A model generated the notes under the pieces. It was not told the origin of the DNA and did not search any database. It saw only the letters and a program-made list of their open reading frames with translations. A stretch of 64,000 nucleotides of DNA from Yersinia rohdei ATCC 43380 (GTDB lineage: Bacteria > Pseudomonadota > Gammaproteobacteria > Enterobacterales > Enterobacteriaceae). Where the stretch lies: the NCBI RefSeq assembly GCF_000173775.1, contig NZ_ACCD01000014.1, forward strand, positions 24,631 through 88,630, written 5' to 3'. The translations under genes were made by a program, and so were the position numbers. Numbering within the stretch: the stretch's first letter is position 1; each line of letters begins with the position of its first letter. Below, in pieces: positions 29,906-42,004 of this stretch.

Positions 29906-31798
29906 TTAGCCTAATTTCTTCAACTCATTGAGGCGCTCAACCAATCCACTCAGACGAAGTGTTGGTGTGCGAATTGCCTGACTCAACACCCCATCACTGC
30001 AATACAGTGTTAAGCGCTGGCGGGCGCGGGTAATGGCGGTATAAACCAGTTCTCGGGTTAACACTGGCATAAAAGTATTAGGCAATACCAATGCGGTATG
30101 CTCAAACTCTGACCCCTGAGATTTATGCACTGTCATGGCATAGGCGGTTTCATGGCTGGGAAGACGGCTGGGTTGCACTGATTTTATATTGCCGTCAGGT
30201 AGCTGGAAATGCACCCGCAACTCGCCCTCGGGATCATTTAACGCAATACCAATATCGCCATTGAATAAGCCAAGCGCACTGTCATTAAGCCCAATCATCA
30301 CTGGCCGCCCAAGATACCAGCGCCCTGAAGGCCCTGGCGTGCGTTCAATTAACCGCTTACGATGCAATAACTGTTCAATCCGCTCATTTAAGCCACTGAC
30401 ACCAAATGGCCCGGAACGTAATGCACACAGCAGTTGATAACGACCAAATGCGGCGAGCACCTCAGCCGCAGGCGCACCCGCAGTGGCCAGTTGAAGATAG
30501 TGCTGATAGCCCGCTGCACAGTCTTCCAGTAAAACCTGATAGTCATCTGCATCGGCTAAAGACAAGAGTTTGATATCAGAATATGTGCCATTTAAAACGG
30601 ATAATGCATCTCGATATCGCCCCGCATTAATCGCCAAAGCCAACTGCCCGATACCCGACTTTTCATCAAACCTATAGCTTTTACGCAGCAAACACAGGCT
30701 ATCGCGGACATTCACAGTATCGGTCTGCACATCACCAATAGGGATACTCCCCGTCAATGTGCATCCCGTTAAGCGAGTTAATTGTTCGGCCCGTACCTGG
30801 CTGTAACCTAATTCAGCAAAGCGGCAAATATCACCCAAAACCGCCCCGGCCTCCACCGAGGCCAATTGGTCACGGTCGCCGAGAAAAATCACCTGAGCCT
30901 TGGCGGGTAATGCTGCAATTAACCGCGCCATCATCGGCAAATCCACCATCGAGGCTTCATCAACAACCAGCACATCAAGGTTTAATGGATTGCCTTGGTG
31001 GTAGCGCAGCCGCTGGCTATTAGGTTGAGCGCCCAGTAAGCGGTGCAATGTGGATGCCTGTTCTGGAAATAACTTGAGATCTGCTTCAGTCAGTGGGAGC
31101 TGGCGAATCGCATTCCCGAGTGATTCAGTCAAACGCGCGGCAGCTTTACCGGTTGGGGCGGCAAGTTGAATACGTAAACGTTGCCCTTGGCTAAGTTGTA
31201 TTAATGCGGTCAATAACTTGGCCACGGTGGTCGTTTTTCCTGTGCCTGGCCCACCAGAAATCACGGAAATTCGACGAGTAGCGGCTACAGCGGCGGCCAC
31301 TTTTTGCCAATCAACCTCGGTGCCAGCCACCCCAAAGAGTCTGTCGAGAGTTTCCCGTAATAATGTTTCGTTTACCTCTCTGGTTTCATTAATGAATGTG
31401 GCCGAATTATCACTGGCAATAAAGCGCACCACATCCCCTTCGTACTGCCACATACGTTGCAAATACAAACGGTCATTTTGCAGCACTAATGGCGTTGGTT
31501 GCGAACCGTCACTAATGGCCGCGGAGTTATTTAGCGCCAGTGACCACTGTAATGTATCGGGCGCGCCCGCAGCCTGCCACAATGCCTGTGATAACTCAGA
31601 GTGCCGCCCACCCAACAATTGATTTGGTTGTAAATAACTTAATGGCAGACACACATGCCCAGCACCCGCTTCAGCACTGAGAATAGCGGCGGCCAATTGC
31701 AGCATGGGGTCATTCTCACCAGCAATCATTCGCGAAAATTGGATATCCAGTGGGCGCAGTAAGTGGTCACGAACTGCCTGTTCCAATAGCCTCATCAT
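29906..31798 (-). CDS. recD: Exodeoxyribonuclease V alpha subunit RecD
   Basis: The 5'-3' helicase of RecBCD, which processes double-strand breaks and is restrained at Chi. The 630-residue protein has the Walker [12 protein letters not shown] near residue 180, Walker [10 protein letters not shown], and helicase motif [12 protein letters not shown] near the C-terminus. Its ATG overlaps the recB stop as ATGA. A second Met directly follows, so either may be used. Confidence 0.96.
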   Translation of the reverse strand: MMRLLEQAVRDHLLRPLDIQFSRMIAGENDPMLQLAAAILSAEAGAGHVCLPLSYLQPNQLLGGRHSELSQALWQAAGAPDTLQWSLALNNSAAISDGSQPTPLVLQNDRLYLQRMWQYEGDVVRFIASDNSATFINETREVNETLLRETLDRLFGVAGTEVDWQKVAAAVAATRRISVISGGPGTGKTTTVAKLLTALIQLSQGQRLRIQLAAPTGKAAARLTESLGNAIRQLPLTEADLKLFPEQASTLHRLLGAQPNSQRLRYHQGNPLNLDVLVVDEASMVDLPMMARLIAALPAKAQVIFLGDRDQLASVEAGAVLGDICRFAELGYSQVRAEQLTRLTGCTLTGSIPIGDVQTDTVNVRDSLCLLRKSYRFDEKSGIGQLALAINAGRYRDALSVLNGTYSDIKLLSLADADDYQVLLEDCAAGYQHYLQLATAGAPAAEVLAAFGRYQLLCALRSGPFGVSGLNERIEQLLHRKRLIERTPGPSGRWYLGRPVMIGLNDSALGLFNGDIGIALNDPEGELRVHFQLPDGNIKSVQPSRLPSHETAYAMTVHKSQGSEFEHTALVLPNTFMPVLTRELVYTAITRARQRLTLYCSDGVLSQAIRTPTLRLSGLVERLNELKKLG

Positions 31799-34700
31799 AT
31801 TGATGTGCCCTCATCCGTTGGAGCAACACTATTTATATCGCTGAGATGCCGGTCTATTTCACGACCGCTGAATAAAGAGTCCATGCCTTCAATCAACTCC
31901 CGCTCTGGGCGACAACTAAAAATACCATTCCCCGGATGTTGTTTATCGACGCCACGCAGGAAGAGATAAATGACACCACCAAAATCGCGGTGATAATCAT
32001 AATCGCCCAACCGATGGCGCAAATAGCGGTGTAATGCCAGAGTATAAAGTTGGTATTGCAAATCATAGCGGTGCTCGGCCATAGCTTGAGCCATCGCCTC
32101 GGCGGTATAAGCACTGCTGTCTTCCCCCAGCCAATTGGATTTGTAATCCAGCAAGTAATACTTGCCCTGCCAACAGAAAACCAGGTCAATAAACCCTTTG
32201 AGCATCCCCCGGACTTGCTGAAAATCCAATGCAGGACACTGGCGGGACAATGGGTCATAGTGTTTGATTAAGGTGTCTAGCTCGCGGGCTTGCAGCAAAG
32301 AATCAATTGGCAGATAAAATTGTAATTCTGCCTGCTTGCTCTGTGGCGTCAATCCTGCCAGTGTCACCCCGGTTTCATTTAGTGGGACTTGTACAATGTC
32401 ATTTAGCCACTGATACAGCATATCTGACCATTGCTCGCCAAATCCTTGCAGCTGCAATTGTTCGGTAAGCCACGCCTGTTCAATCGGCTGGCTAAAATCC
32501 AAGGGTTCGAGTAAATCGTGTAGGAAAGTCCCCGGTGCGGCACCACGTGGGAAGGTATGAGGAGTAAACTGCGCCTCGGTTATTGGGGCCTGTTCACCGG
32601 CTGCATCTGTGTCCAGCCGTGGCAATAACTCTTGCAATAGCACATTTAATGGCGGTGATATGCTGCCCTTACTGGAACCCTGCTGCTGAAGCCCAGAGTA
32701 ACTGGTAACACGCCAATAATCATGTACTTGCCGACTAAACTGACACGCGGCCAGTGCGGGTAAATCTGCGGTCTTCGGCTGCCAGGGGGTTTCATCCAGT
32801 TGCCCCGCATGAGAAACAGAAATATCTCCCCCCGCGAGTGCGGCTAGTTCAGCAAGTTTTTCGCCCAGATATTGAGCATTTCCCACCTGCCCCTGTTGCA
32901 CCAGATAGCCTAAGGCACTGAGATGCATGTCACTGTCACCCTGCTTTTTCCGCCCGCCTTTAATCAGCGGCGCAATACCTAAACTACAATGATAAACCGC
33001 ACGAGTGAGAGCAACATATAATAGCCTTAAGTCTTCGGCTAAACGTTCTTCTTCCGCCAAAGCCTGACTTTCTTCATCTGCATTCAGGTCAAGTAATGCT
33101 TCAAAGCTGTGGCGATCATGGTAAAGCACATCCTGCTGCTGGCGGAAATTACCCACGAAAGGCAGCCACACTAATGGGTATTCCAACCCTTTCGATTTAT
33201 GGATAGTAATGACCTGAACCAAATGGCGATCACTTTCCAAACGGAGTTGTTGGTTGTCTGACTGAGGGTTTGGCTGCGCTATTTGCTGTGCCAGCCAGCG
33301 GATTAGTGCGTGCTCACTATCAAGCTGTGATGCGGCTTCTTGTAGTAACTCCCCAAGATGCAGCAAATCGGTTAACCGGCGCTCCCCCCCTGGTGTGGCT
33401 AACAGGTTTTCAGCTAAATGACGCCGAGACATCATCTCCCGTAACATGGGCAGCACGCCACGGCGCTGCCAATGCTGGCGATAACCATCAAACTCATCCA
33501 CCAATGCATCCCAAGCCCGCTCATCATGGTTCAAGCCGTCCAGCATTTTAGCGTCCAGCCCCAGCATGCCCGTAGCCATAGCACTACGTAATGCCCGCTC
33601 CTGCTCTGGTGCCACAACGGCTTGTAATACCCACAATAAATCTTTGGCTTCTGCGGTATCAAACACACTGTCACGATTAGATAAATAAACCGATGGAATA
33701 GCCAAAACACTTAGCGCATTACGCACCAGTGCTGCCTCTGCCCGGCTGCGAACTAATATGGTGATATCCGACGCCTGAACCGCTCTTGAGCTTGATGCGG
33801 TCACTAATTGAGCCAGCCCTTGCTGACCCGCAGTTAACCAGTCCCGGATTTGAGCTGCACATTGCCGCGCCATGAGTTGTTGGTATTCACTAACGCCAAC
33901 CCCTTCACCTGGTTGTAACCAGAAAGACATTGCGGGTTGTTTTTTCCCTTTTATTTCAAATGATAGCCGGCTATTTCTTTTAGCAGGGGTCACATTTATA
34001 AATGGGATTTGCTCAAATAAGAACGGAACCTTGACCAAACTAAACAGCCGGTTAACTGATTGCACCATCGGGAAAGACGAACGCCAGTTTGTCTCTAGCG
34101 TGTAGTGGGCACTTACTTCAGAGCGAGCACGAATATAGGTAAAGATATCTGCACCACGGAAAGCATAAATGGCCTGTTTAGGATCGCCAATCAGCAATAA
34201 ACCGCAATCACCCTGACCGCCATAGAGGGTATGAAAAATACGGTATTGTTGTGGGTCGGTATCCTGAAACTCATCAATCATTGCGACGGGATAACGAGTA
34301 CGAATAGTTTGAGCCAATAGCTCGCCACCCGGTTGCTGTAACGCCGCATCCAGTTTACTGAGCAAATCATCAAACCCCAGTTCTGCCCGTTGGCGTTTTT
34401 CCTGTTGGACGGTTTCTCGTATCTCACTGATTGCTCTGGCTAAAATTAGATCTCTTAACGTCAGAGGTTGCTCAAACAGGTGGTCTATCGCATTGAATAG
34501 AGCATGTTGGGGGGCCGCCCCTTTTTTGGTTTTTTCAAATAAGACTGATTGGCGAAATTTTTCCAGTTCTTTAGGTAATTGATAATCACCGGTTTCTTGT
34601 TCGGCCCAGATACCTACTTTATCCAGCCAGTTAGGTAAATGTTTGGTACTGTAGCTGCGCTTATCAACACCAGAGCCGCTAATTAATGGCTCTAACTCAT

Positions 34701-35424
34701 GTGCAGCAACACGCCATTGCGCTTTAACTGCATCAATTTGCACCACTATTTGCTGATGCCGACTGAGTAATGTTTCATCCTCATCGGGCGCTTGGCGAAA
34801 CTTTGGTGTCTCGCCCTGTAAATAAGCAGAAAGGTCTTTGAGCAGAGCTTCCGGGCCACTCCATTCCTGACTTACCGCTCTTGCGACAGCCAATGGCAGC
34901 GGATAGCAATGACGTCGCCAGAAGTCAGCACAGGCTTGCCTGCGCAATGGCAATTCATCCTGCACCAATGTTTGCTCAAATAAAATGCCAGATTCAAATG
35001 CATTATTTGCCAACATTCTCTGACAAAAGCCGTGAATGGTATAAATTGCGGCCTCATCCATTTGGCGTTCAGCCGCCAACAACTGTGCTGCGGCCTCACT
35101 CAAATCGGTGATTTCAGCTAATAAAGCTGTATGCATTGGGTCATCACTGACTCCCCGCACGCACGCAATCCGCAATTCATGAATATTATCGCGGATCCGC
35201 CCCCTTAACTCTTCAGTTGCGGCTTCGGTAAAGGTCACCACCAGGATTTCCTCTACCATCAAGGGCCGCTGAAACGCCGCCGCCCCACCTAACCCCAGCA
35301 ACAATCTGAGATAAAGTACCCCGATGGTAAAGGTTTTACCGGTACCAGCTGAAGCTTCAATAAGCCTTTCGCCATACAAGGGCAGCGTTAGCGGTTCCAG
35401 CCGCTGGGGAGTCCTTGATGTCAT
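31795..35424 (-). CDS. recB: Exodeoxyribonuclease V beta subunit RecB
   Basis: The 3'-5' helicase and sole nuclease subunit of RecBCD, which also loads RecA. With the chosen ATG the protein is 1209 residues (E. coli 1180). Walker A ASAGTGKT has its Lys at residue 30; the UvrD-type motifs [42 protein letters not shown] and LYVALTRA follow; the C-terminal nuclease domain has [10 protein letters not shown] with the catalytic Asp and Lys. I preferred this start over one 21 codons upstream because it forms an ATGA overlap with the ptrA stop and fits the family N-terminus. Confidence 0.95.
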   Translation of the reverse strand: MTSRTPQRLEPLTLPLYGERLIEASAGTGKTFTIGVLYLRLLLGLGGAAAFQRPLMVEEILVVTFTEAATEELRGRIRDNIHELRIACVRGVSDDPMHTALLAEITDLSEAAAQLLAAERQMDEAAIYTIHGFCQRMLANNAFESGILFEQTLVQDELPLRRQACADFWRRHCYPLPLAVARAVSQEWSGPEALLKDLSAYLQGETPKFRQAPDEDETLLSRHQQIVVQIDAVKAQWRVAAHELEPLISGSGVDKRSYSTKHLPNWLDKVGIWAEQETGDYQLPKELEKFRQSVLFEKTKKGAAPQHALFNAIDHLFEQPLTLRDLILARAISEIRETVQQEKRQRAELGFDDLLSKLDAALQQPGGELLAQTIRTRYPVAMIDEFQDTDPQQYRIFHTLYGGQGDCGLLLIGDPKQAIYAFRGADIFTYIRARSEVSAHYTLETNWRSSFPMVQSVNRLFSLVKVPFLFEQIPFINVTPAKRNSRLSFEIKGKKQPAMSFWLQPGEGVGVSEYQQLMARQCAAQIRDWLTAGQQGLAQLVTASSSRAVQASDITILVRSRAEAALVRNALSVLAIPSVYLSNRDSVFDTAEAKDLLWVLQAVVAPEQERALRSAMATGMLGLDAKMLDGLNHDERAWDALVDEFDGYRQHWQRRGVLPMLREMMSRRHLAENLLATPGGERRLTDLLHLGELLQEAASQLDSEHALIRWLAQQIAQPNPQSDNQQLRLESDRHLVQVITIHKSKGLEYPLVWLPFVGNFRQQQDVLYHDRHSFEALLDLNADEESQALAEEERLAEDLRLLYVALTRAVYHCSLGIAPLIKGGRKKQGDSDMHLSALGYLVQQGQVGNAQYLGEKLAELAALAGGDISVSHAGQLDETPWQPKTADLPALAACQFSRQVHDYWRVTSYSGLQQQGSSKGSISPPLNVLLQELLPRLDTDAAGEQAPITEAQFTPHTFPRGAAPGTFLHDLLEPLDFSQPIEQAWLTEQLQLQGFGEQWSDMLYQWLNDIVQVPLNETGVTLAGLTPQSKQAELQFYLPIDSLLQARELDTLIKHYDPLSRQCPALDFQQVRGMLKGFIDLVFCWQGKYYLLDYKSNWLGEDSSAYTAEAMAQAMAEHRYDLQYQLYTLALHRYLRHRLGDYDYHRDFGGVIYLFLRGVDKQHPGNGIFSCRPERELIEGMDSLFSGREIDRHLSDINSVAPTDEGTSI

Positions 35425-38312
35425 GGAGCCAATACCTGCTGCGGTAAGGTCGCCTGCAAGGCTGAAGTGGTTGGATAGGTCGTCCACCCCTTAAGCTCTG
35501 CATACCCGCCAGTTGTTTCTCCTAACCCTTTAACTTGAGACAGTAGAGCCAAACCTTGTGGCTTAATAACTGCTTGCTGGAAGAAATCCGCCAATGCCGT
35601 GTTAGTCAGCAGCTTAACCTGAGCAATCATCTTCTCGCGGGTATCAAACGCGAAATTATTACGACTGAAATCATTGCTGTAACGGCTGGCCTCTTCAGTC
35701 AGTGTTTGTGGTCGTTGCAGTAATTGGTTAATTAGCCCCTGCTTATATTGCTCAAAATCTGCGGGTTTCATCTCACGCAGGCGCTTTTCAGCTTGTGGAT
35801 AGAAGGCCTGGTAGCGCTGGTAAAGATAATCAGGTTGTTTGCTGTTACTTTGCAGTAAGAAGCCCAAGCCCCACTGACGCCCAACCGACATAGGGAAAGC
35901 AAATACCGCATAGCCAAGCTGTTCTTCTGTACGCAATTGGTCATAGAACCACGGCTGAACAATTTGCCCCAGCAATGCACTGTATGCCATGCCTTTAATC
36001 TCGGTATAACCGGTGGGGATATAAACTGCCGCCAGCGCCGCATCAGAGCTACTACCAAGCCGTTCCATGTTAGCTAGTTGTGATTTATCAATAATCACAT
36101 CCTCGCCCGTCCACCAAATGGTGCCTATCAAGCCGAGTTGTTTTTTCAGTGATTCAGTCAGCGAGGTGACCTGCTGGGCGGTCATATTGCCAACCGCCAA
36201 GACTTCTACAGCAGATTGTTTAAGCAAATCATCGCGATAAGCTATTACATCTTGCACACTAATTGTGTCCAACAATTTGCGCCGTTCGCTACGTTCTGCA
36301 TAAGGTACATGAGATAGCAGCTTGGCTGGCTGAATTGCCAGTTCATAAGCTTTGCCCTTTTCAGCCACTTCCAATTGTTCACGATACCAAGACTTGGCTT
36401 GTACCAATTGATCCTCTGTCGGTGTGAAGCTGGAATAACCGTCCACCAAAGAGGTGAGTAGTTGCGGCATCCGCTGGGTGAAACCATTCGCACTGACATA
36501 TAAACCGTTATTTGGCGTGGTCGAGAAACTTATCCCGCCAATAGAGGCCTGATAACTTAGTTCATCAAGAGACAAGCCAGCCAGATAATCAGTCAAGGCA
36601 AAAAGAACCTGATGACGAGCGGTATCCAGTGCATGCGGGTTACGAAAAGCAACCGAGATATCAGCTTTAGGTTCGTCAGCAAAATACTGGCTTGGCATGT
36701 AAAACACCCGTAACCCCGGCTGTTCTGCCACTTTTTGTGGACGAGTAATATCTTTATCGGCTTTGATTAAAGAGAAGTTATCCGGAATGTAGGGGTTAAG
36801 TGCCGGTAAAGTCAGCTGGATATCTTTCCCCAGATGCTGCCATTCTTGCATCTCTTGCGGGCTGATTTTATTGACTTGATATGGCGCAGCAACAAAATAA
36901 GCGACTTTGTTGTGCGGTTCTTCAGGGCTAACAAACCAGATTCGGGCATTTTCCGGTGTCATTTCTGCAAGTCGGGCGGCAATGGCTTTCGGATCATAAT
37001 GTGTCGCCAGATATGGCGCATCAAGCACGTGTGTGACAGGCACTCGCAGCATCATATCCACCAGCCACTCGATATAATCCATATCTCGCGTAATTGAGGG
37101 ATAACGGAAATCCAGATTTAACACATGGGCGATTTCATCAAAATAGCTCTTTTTAATGCCATCTTTGTGCAACATATTGATGTAATCAAAAATAGCCGCT
37201 ATCACCACATCTCGTTTTGCCAAGCCTTTATCGGTGAGTGAAACAGAAATGGAGAACACACCACCATTTCTGTCTACCATCGGGTCAGCTCCGGCATTGA
37301 TTGCATCTGCCAGCCCCTGTTTTTGGAGCCAGTCAGATAACGTGTCTTTGCTGCGATTACCAATCAGGTAACTAATATAGGTATCTGTTTTACTACGAAA
37401 TTCTGCACTGTTATTATCAATACGGAAATCTATTTTTAGCTGTTTACGCGGTTGAGCTGGAACATAATGAATTATTATGCCGGTTTGATCTGCAGTTACC
37501 GCTGGCACAGTAATCGGCGGCACTGTTGCATCTCGATTTGGGATACGACCAAATGTATCCGCCGCCAATTGTGCTAACTTCTCCAAAGATTGATTGCTAT
37601 ACAGCACCCCGACCATCAAATTGGCAGAATAGTAACGATGGTAGAAGCTCAGTAGCTCATCATGTAATTTACCATCAGGCTTATCTTTAAGGGTGTCCAG
37701 ATTACCGCCAGAGAAGCGCGCACTCGGGTGAGCTGGATTAAGGGTTTCGGCATTCACCTGGGCCATACGCATGCCATCACGGGAGCGGGCCATAGTCAGC
37801 TCTGCATTTACGGCATTACGTTCGCGATCAGCATTAATAGGGTCTAGCAGAGGTTCAGCAATAGCATCAGCCAAGCGGTCAACCGCTGGGGCCAGCGCAT
37901 CATTTTCAATTTCAAGATAGTAGGCAGTGCGATAAGAAGCCGTGCTCGCATTATGGCTACCACCATGCTTTTTCAAAAACTCAGAGAAACTGCCGGGTTC
38001 CGGAAAACGTTTAGACCCCATCAGTAACATGTGTTCCAAATAATGGGCCAAGCCCAGTTGGTTATTGGGATCTTCCAGTGATCCTACCGGTAATGCGAGT
38101 GCAGCCAAAGACTTAGGTGCTTGTTCATCAGACACCAGCAACACTGTCATACCATTAGGCAATTTTATTGCCTGATATTTACGCAGGTCATGCTCACTCT
38201 TGTGAATGGCTTCTGCTAAGGGTTGCCACGCCGGTGTTGCAGCCCAACTCTGGGGGGCTAGCAAACCTAATAAGAAAAATATGCCAATGATCCGGGCAAA
38301 TTGTTTATGCAT
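35421..38312 (-). CDS. ptrA: Protease III (pitrilysin)
   Basis: A periplasmic zinc protease of the insulinase family that degrades small peptides. The 963-residue protein has a signal peptide cleaved near residue 24 (SWAATP), the inverted zinc motif HYLEH at 90-94 (His90, Glu93, His94), and the paired M16 halves. Though its function is unrelated to recombination, it sits between recC and recB as in E. coli, overlapping recB by four bases. Confidence 0.96.
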   Translation of the reverse strand: MHKQFARIIGIFFLLGLLAPQSWAATPAWQPLAEAIHKSEHDLRKYQAIKLPNGMTVLLVSDEQAPKSLAALALPVGSLEDPNNQLGLAHYLEHMLLMGSKRFPEPGSFSEFLKKHGGSHNASTASYRTAYYLEIENDALAPAVDRLADAIAEPLLDPINADRERNAVNAELTMARSRDGMRMAQVNAETLNPAHPSARFSGGNLDTLKDKPDGKLHDELLSFYHRYYSANLMVGVLYSNQSLEKLAQLAADTFGRIPNRDATVPPITVPAVTADQTGIIIHYVPAQPRKQLKIDFRIDNNSAEFRSKTDTYISYLIGNRSKDTLSDWLQKQGLADAINAGADPMVDRNGGVFSISVSLTDKGLAKRDVVIAAIFDYINMLHKDGIKKSYFDEIAHVLNLDFRYPSITRDMDYIEWLVDMMLRVPVTHVLDAPYLATHYDPKAIAARLAEMTPENARIWFVSPEEPHNKVAYFVAAPYQVNKISPQEMQEWQHLGKDIQLTLPALNPYIPDNFSLIKADKDITRPQKVAEQPGLRVFYMPSQYFADEPKADISVAFRNPHALDTARHQVLFALTDYLAGLSLDELSYQASIGGISFSTTPNNGLYVSANGFTQRMPQLLTSLVDGYSSFTPTEDQLVQAKSWYREQLEVAEKGKAYELAIQPAKLLSHVPYAERSERRKLLDTISVQDVIAYRDDLLKQSAVEVLAVGNMTAQQVTSLTESLKKQLGLIGTIWWTGEDVIIDKSQLANMERLGSSSDAALAAVYIPTGYTEIKGMAYSALLGQIVQPWFYDQLRTEEQLGYAVFAFPMSVGRQWGLGFLLQSNSKQPDYLYQRYQAFYPQAEKRLREMKPADFEQYKQGLINQLLQRPQTLTEEASRYSNDFSRNNFAFDTREKMIAQVKLLTNTALADFFQQAVIKPQGLALLSQVKGLGETTGGYAELKGWTTYPTTSALQATLPQQVLAP

Positions 38313-38430
38313 TCCGTTTCTCCCCTTAACCCTTCAAAAATTGCCGCTAAAACACGTCTTCGGCTTCTTGTATTGAATATTCCGCTTCATCTTTTCGAAT
38401 CCAGCGAGCTTACGAAACAATGCCCCATTC

Positions 38431-41400
38431 TCACGCCTTATTATGGCGGGCTATTGGTAATAAATAACGTTCTGTTTCGTGTAATATCATGTCGAGATGT
38501 TGATTATCCATCTGGCGGAACACCCGCTGTATATAGTTGTCCTCACCTTCCCCAGCGATCCGCTGGTCTCCTTGCCAAACCTGCAAAAGTTTCATTCGGG
38601 CTTTAGTTTGTGTCTCTTCATCCCATAAAATTTGGCCAGACTCGCGGTCATAACATTGGCTCAGCCATGCCCAGCCACTTTTACTCAGCAACAGCAAAGG
38701 TTCGCACATACCTTGCTGATATCCGGAGATTAACTGCTGTAAATAGTGCAAAGCTTCATCGCCCCCCAAAGGGCCATAGCGCCATGCCGTCCCTTTACGT
38801 CCATACATCCGGCTTTCACCCTTACCGCCCGCCGCGCAATACACCAAATGCTCTATCCACAATAGCAACCCATCGACTGCACTCAATGTCGCAGGACGCC
38901 AACGAATTAAACCGTCCTCCTGAATCTGATGAATCCACCCCGTCAGCAGGGTGTCACCAAATTCAATATTTAGCTCAACACTCTGGCTTTCTTTACGTTC
39001 AGCCCTAATTTGTTCAGCTAATGGCACCATTTCTTCTTGCTGACTTTGCCAGTAAAGCTCGCCAAAGGAACCATAAGGCAAGTTACCCGCCGCACGGGCA
39101 CGGCTAAACACCGTATTGATATCACTTTCTTCTATCAGCGCATTCAATAGTTGAGTATTAAACTGATAGCGATTGAGATTATCTAAAGTAAATGGCTCTT
39201 CATCGGGCAACTCAGTTTCATCAATGACAAAGTTCACTCCCAGCCGTAGCTGGAAGAATGCCCGCACCGGGTGGCGATAAAAGCGGATTAATTCATCCAG
39301 CGTGATTTCAGGGAAGTGCTCTGGGGGGAGTGGTTGATTAAACTGTGGGTGTGCATGCCCTTTGGATTCGGCAGAGGGGAGCCACTCCGCAGCATAACTC
39401 TGCAATTCACTGCCTTTTATAAAGTTTTCTACCGAAAATGGCATGCGGGCATGCCAACAAAGCAAATGTTGAATCACGCGCTTGGCGCTGTCATCAGCAC
39501 TGAGTTTTTCATCACCCGGCAAGTGATAACTTTGTGAAATGTATTCAATTAACTCACTGACCAGCACTGAAGGATAGCGCTTACTGTTGTCTTGAATCGA
39601 GCGCCCAATATAGCTGATATATAGCTGTTGTTGAGCTGACAACAGCGCCTCCAGGAACAAATAACGGTCATCGTCACGGCGGCTGCGGTCACCACGACGC
39701 ACCTGTTTTGCCATCAAATCAAAACCCAGTGGCGGTAAGGTTCGTGGGTAAATCCCATCATTCATTCCCAATAAGCAAACAACTTTAAATGGAATAGAAC
39801 GCATCGGCATTAAAGTACAAAAATTGATTGGCCCGGCAAGAAAACGCTGGCTAATTCGCTCATTATCCAGGCGCGAAGCCAGTTCATCCCGTAGCAGACT
39901 AAGTGGCACAATATCAGGATATTGGGCTGCGATGCCGTAGCTGATAACCTTCTGCCACTGTTGTTCAATCAAGACTAAAACCGCGTCTGTTTCATCGTCT
40001 GGTTCAAAGAAGGAGTCCAATAATTGGCGACACAGCGGTGACCACTCACTAAGGGCGCGAGCTTCAGCTAATTGCTGTCGCCATTGACTCAATTGCATCA
40101 GCAACTCTGCCAATTGCCCAGCAAGTTCTGCGGCTAAGCCGCTAGATTCGTCATACGGCAACACCCCCTGCCAATCTCCGGCGGTGCTATCCATGGCATA
40201 ACCCAGTAGCATGCGAGTGATACCAAAATGCCAGGTATGCTGACCTGTTGCGGGTAAGTTTAGCTCCCGCACATTGTCATCATCCAATCCCCAACGAATG
40301 CCGGATTCTCCAACCCATTGCCGCAATCGGCGCAATCCATCCTCGGTAATACCAAATTTGTTAGCTAAAGCAGGGACTTCCAGCAGAGCTAATACCTGCT
40401 CAGAAGTAAAACGACTCTGGGGTAAATCCAGCAGAGTAATAAAAGCCTGTAATGCGGGATGGGCCTGACTGGCTTTCCGGTCGGAAATCGCAAATGGTAG
40501 ATAACGCTCCCCAGTTGCATTGCCAAATGTGGCCTGAATATAGGGGGTATAGCTGTCAATGTCTGCCACCATCACAATGATGTCACGTGGCGTCAACTCT
40601 GGATCAGCGGCTAATAATCGCAACAGATTATCTTGCAGCACTTCAACTTCGCGCTGGGGGCTGTGGCAAACATGTAAACTCAAAGAGCGATCCTTGAGTG
40701 CTAACTCTCGTTTTTGGTCGCTATGAGCTAACGTTTCCGGAGTGGTGCCAATAACCGCGTGATCTTCTAGCTCCAGCATGTCGTGCTGAATACCATGTAA
40801 TAGATTATCCGGTTCAATATCAACAAAAGCATGAACTTCTTGAATATCATCAACCTGAGACAATAAATACATATGATCTCGGCCTAACCGCCCCCAAGAG
40901 GCTAACAGCGGGTTGCTGAGGTCTTGCTCACCATCGGCATTAAATAACTGTTCTGCCTGCTCTGGCTGGCGAAACAGTTTTACTTCTGTTGCTTCTCGAT
41001 AATGTCTACGTTTACGGCTTTGCAATTTAGCCAAAAAAGCATAATCCTGAATATCCCCCCAAAAATAGCGGCATGGGTTTGTGAACATCAGGTGGATATC
41101 AATGTGTTTACCCAGTGCTTGTAAGGCTTGTAAATAGATTGGGGGTAATGCAGATATGCCGCAAATAAATACTCGTTTTGGCAGCCCAGCGGGGCACACA
41201 TCTGATTCAAGCAGCGTGCGGATAAAACGCTGATAAAGATTGGCTCGGTGCCATTCTGGTTGTTCTAACTGGCGGGTATAGCGGGTAAGTTCGACCCACA
41301 ACAAAGCTTGCCACTGCTGGGCATCATCAAGATTATCAACCAGTTGACCACGTTCCCACTTTTCAAGCCATTCTGGGCGGTACACCAGATATTGGTCAAA

Positions 41401-41802
41401 AAGGTCAGCTACCCGCGCAGCAAGTTGGTGAATTTTTCGTTTATCGCTATCGTCACTTAAATAGCGTTTCATCGGAGAAAATGCCGGGTTATCTAAGAGT
41501 TGGGGCAATAACCACATGAGTTTCCATGTCATGGCATCTTTGCTAAATGCACTTTCCTTCGGGATCCCCGGTAATACACGGGTGAACATCTCCCAGATAA
41601 AGGTGGCGGGCAGTGGAAACTCAATATTGGCAGCGATACTGAATTGTTGCGCCAATTGCATTTGTAGCCATTGGGCCATACCGGGGCTTTGAACTAACAC
41701 CACTTCTTGCTGAAAAGGATTATCCAACGGTTCTCTTTCTATCAGCGCGGTTGTTAGCGCTTTGAGTAAATCCAGTTGATTAGAATGATAGACCGTGAAC
41801 AT
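38431..41802 (-). CDS. recC: Exodeoxyribonuclease V gamma subunit RecC
   Basis: RecBCD subunit that recognises Chi and splits the DNA strands. The 1123-residue protein keeps family landmarks: QSPGMAQWLQMQLAQ near residue 36, DDSDKRK, LHVCHSPQREVEVL, FKVVCLLGMNDG and RSRRDDDRYLFLEAL. The chosen ATG (MFTVYHSNQ) has AAGGGAG at a good distance; the frame extends 15 codons further upstream without similarity. It follows the ppd genes on the same strand. Confidence 0.96.
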   Translation of the reverse strand: MFTVYHSNQLDLLKALTTALIEREPLDNPFQQEVVLVQSPGMAQWLQMQLAQQFSIAANIEFPLPATFIWEMFTRVLPGIPKESAFSKDAMTWKLMWLLPQLLDNPAFSPMKRYLSDDSDKRKIHQLAARVADLFDQYLVYRPEWLEKWERGQLVDNLDDAQQWQALLWVELTRYTRQLEQPEWHRANLYQRFIRTLLESDVCPAGLPKRVFICGISALPPIYLQALQALGKHIDIHLMFTNPCRYFWGDIQDYAFLAKLQSRKRRHYREATEVKLFRQPEQAEQLFNADGEQDLSNPLLASWGRLGRDHMYLLSQVDDIQEVHAFVDIEPDNLLHGIQHDMLELEDHAVIGTTPETLAHSDQKRELALKDRSLSLHVCHSPQREVEVLQDNLLRLLAADPELTPRDIIVMVADIDSYTPYIQATFGNATGERYLPFAISDRKASQAHPALQAFITLLDLPQSRFTSEQVLALLEVPALANKFGITEDGLRRLRQWVGESGIRWGLDDDNVRELNLPATGQHTWHFGITRMLLGYAMDSTAGDWQGVLPYDESSGLAAELAGQLAELLMQLSQWRQQLAEARALSEWSPLCRQLLDSFFEPDDETDAVLVLIEQQWQKVISYGIAAQYPDIVPLSLLRDELASRLDNERISQRFLAGPINFCTLMPMRSIPFKVVCLLGMNDGIYPRTLPPLGFDLMAKQVRRGDRSRRDDDRYLFLEALLSAQQQLYISYIGRSIQDNSKRYPSVLVSELIEYISQSYHLPGDEKLSADDSAKRVIQHLLCWHARMPFSVENFIKGSELQSYAAEWLPSAESKGHAHPQFNQPLPPEHFPEITLDELIRFYRHPVRAFFQLRLGVNFVIDETELPDEEPFTLDNLNRYQFNTQLLNALIEESDINTVFSRARAAGNLPYGSFGELYWQSQQEEMVPLAEQIRAERKESQSVELNIEFGDTLLTGWIHQIQEDGLIRWRPATLSAVDGLLLWIEHLVYCAAGGKGESRMYGRKGTAWRYGPLGGDEALHYLQQLISGYQQGMCEPLLLLSKSGWAWLSQCYDRESGQILWDEETQTKARMKLLQVWQGDQRIAGEGEDNYIQRVFRQMDNQHLDMILHETERYLLPIARHNKA

Positions 41803-41935
41803 GATGACTCCCTTAAGGTACTGTGGAAAATATCCATAAATGCACAAACCCGCAGATTGTCATTTGTGAAGACTTCCTGAGGTTTAATACTCTAGCTTGA
41901 TAATGAGGGAGCGCAATAGGTTATCTTCATTATCC

Positions 41936-42004
41936 TTCCCCTTCGTTCTTGGAGTTGCAGCGGTGTTGGCTGCACTCATTCACCCAAATCACTGACTTGA
42001 GTCA
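41936..42004. repeat. Half ERIC element overlapping the end of ppdC
   Basis: The stretch from CTTCGTTCTTGGAGTTGCAG through GGTGTTGGCTGCACTCATTC to CAAATCACTGACTTGAGTCA corresponds to the right half plus centre of an ERIC element read in reverse. The ppdC stop TGA (42004-42002) falls inside the ERIC centre. Confidence 0.7.

Noticed and set aside
38301..39008. Plus-strand frames of about 100-130 codons opposite recC
   Set aside because: Composition matches the reverse of a real coding region and recC covers the whole area with family motifs.
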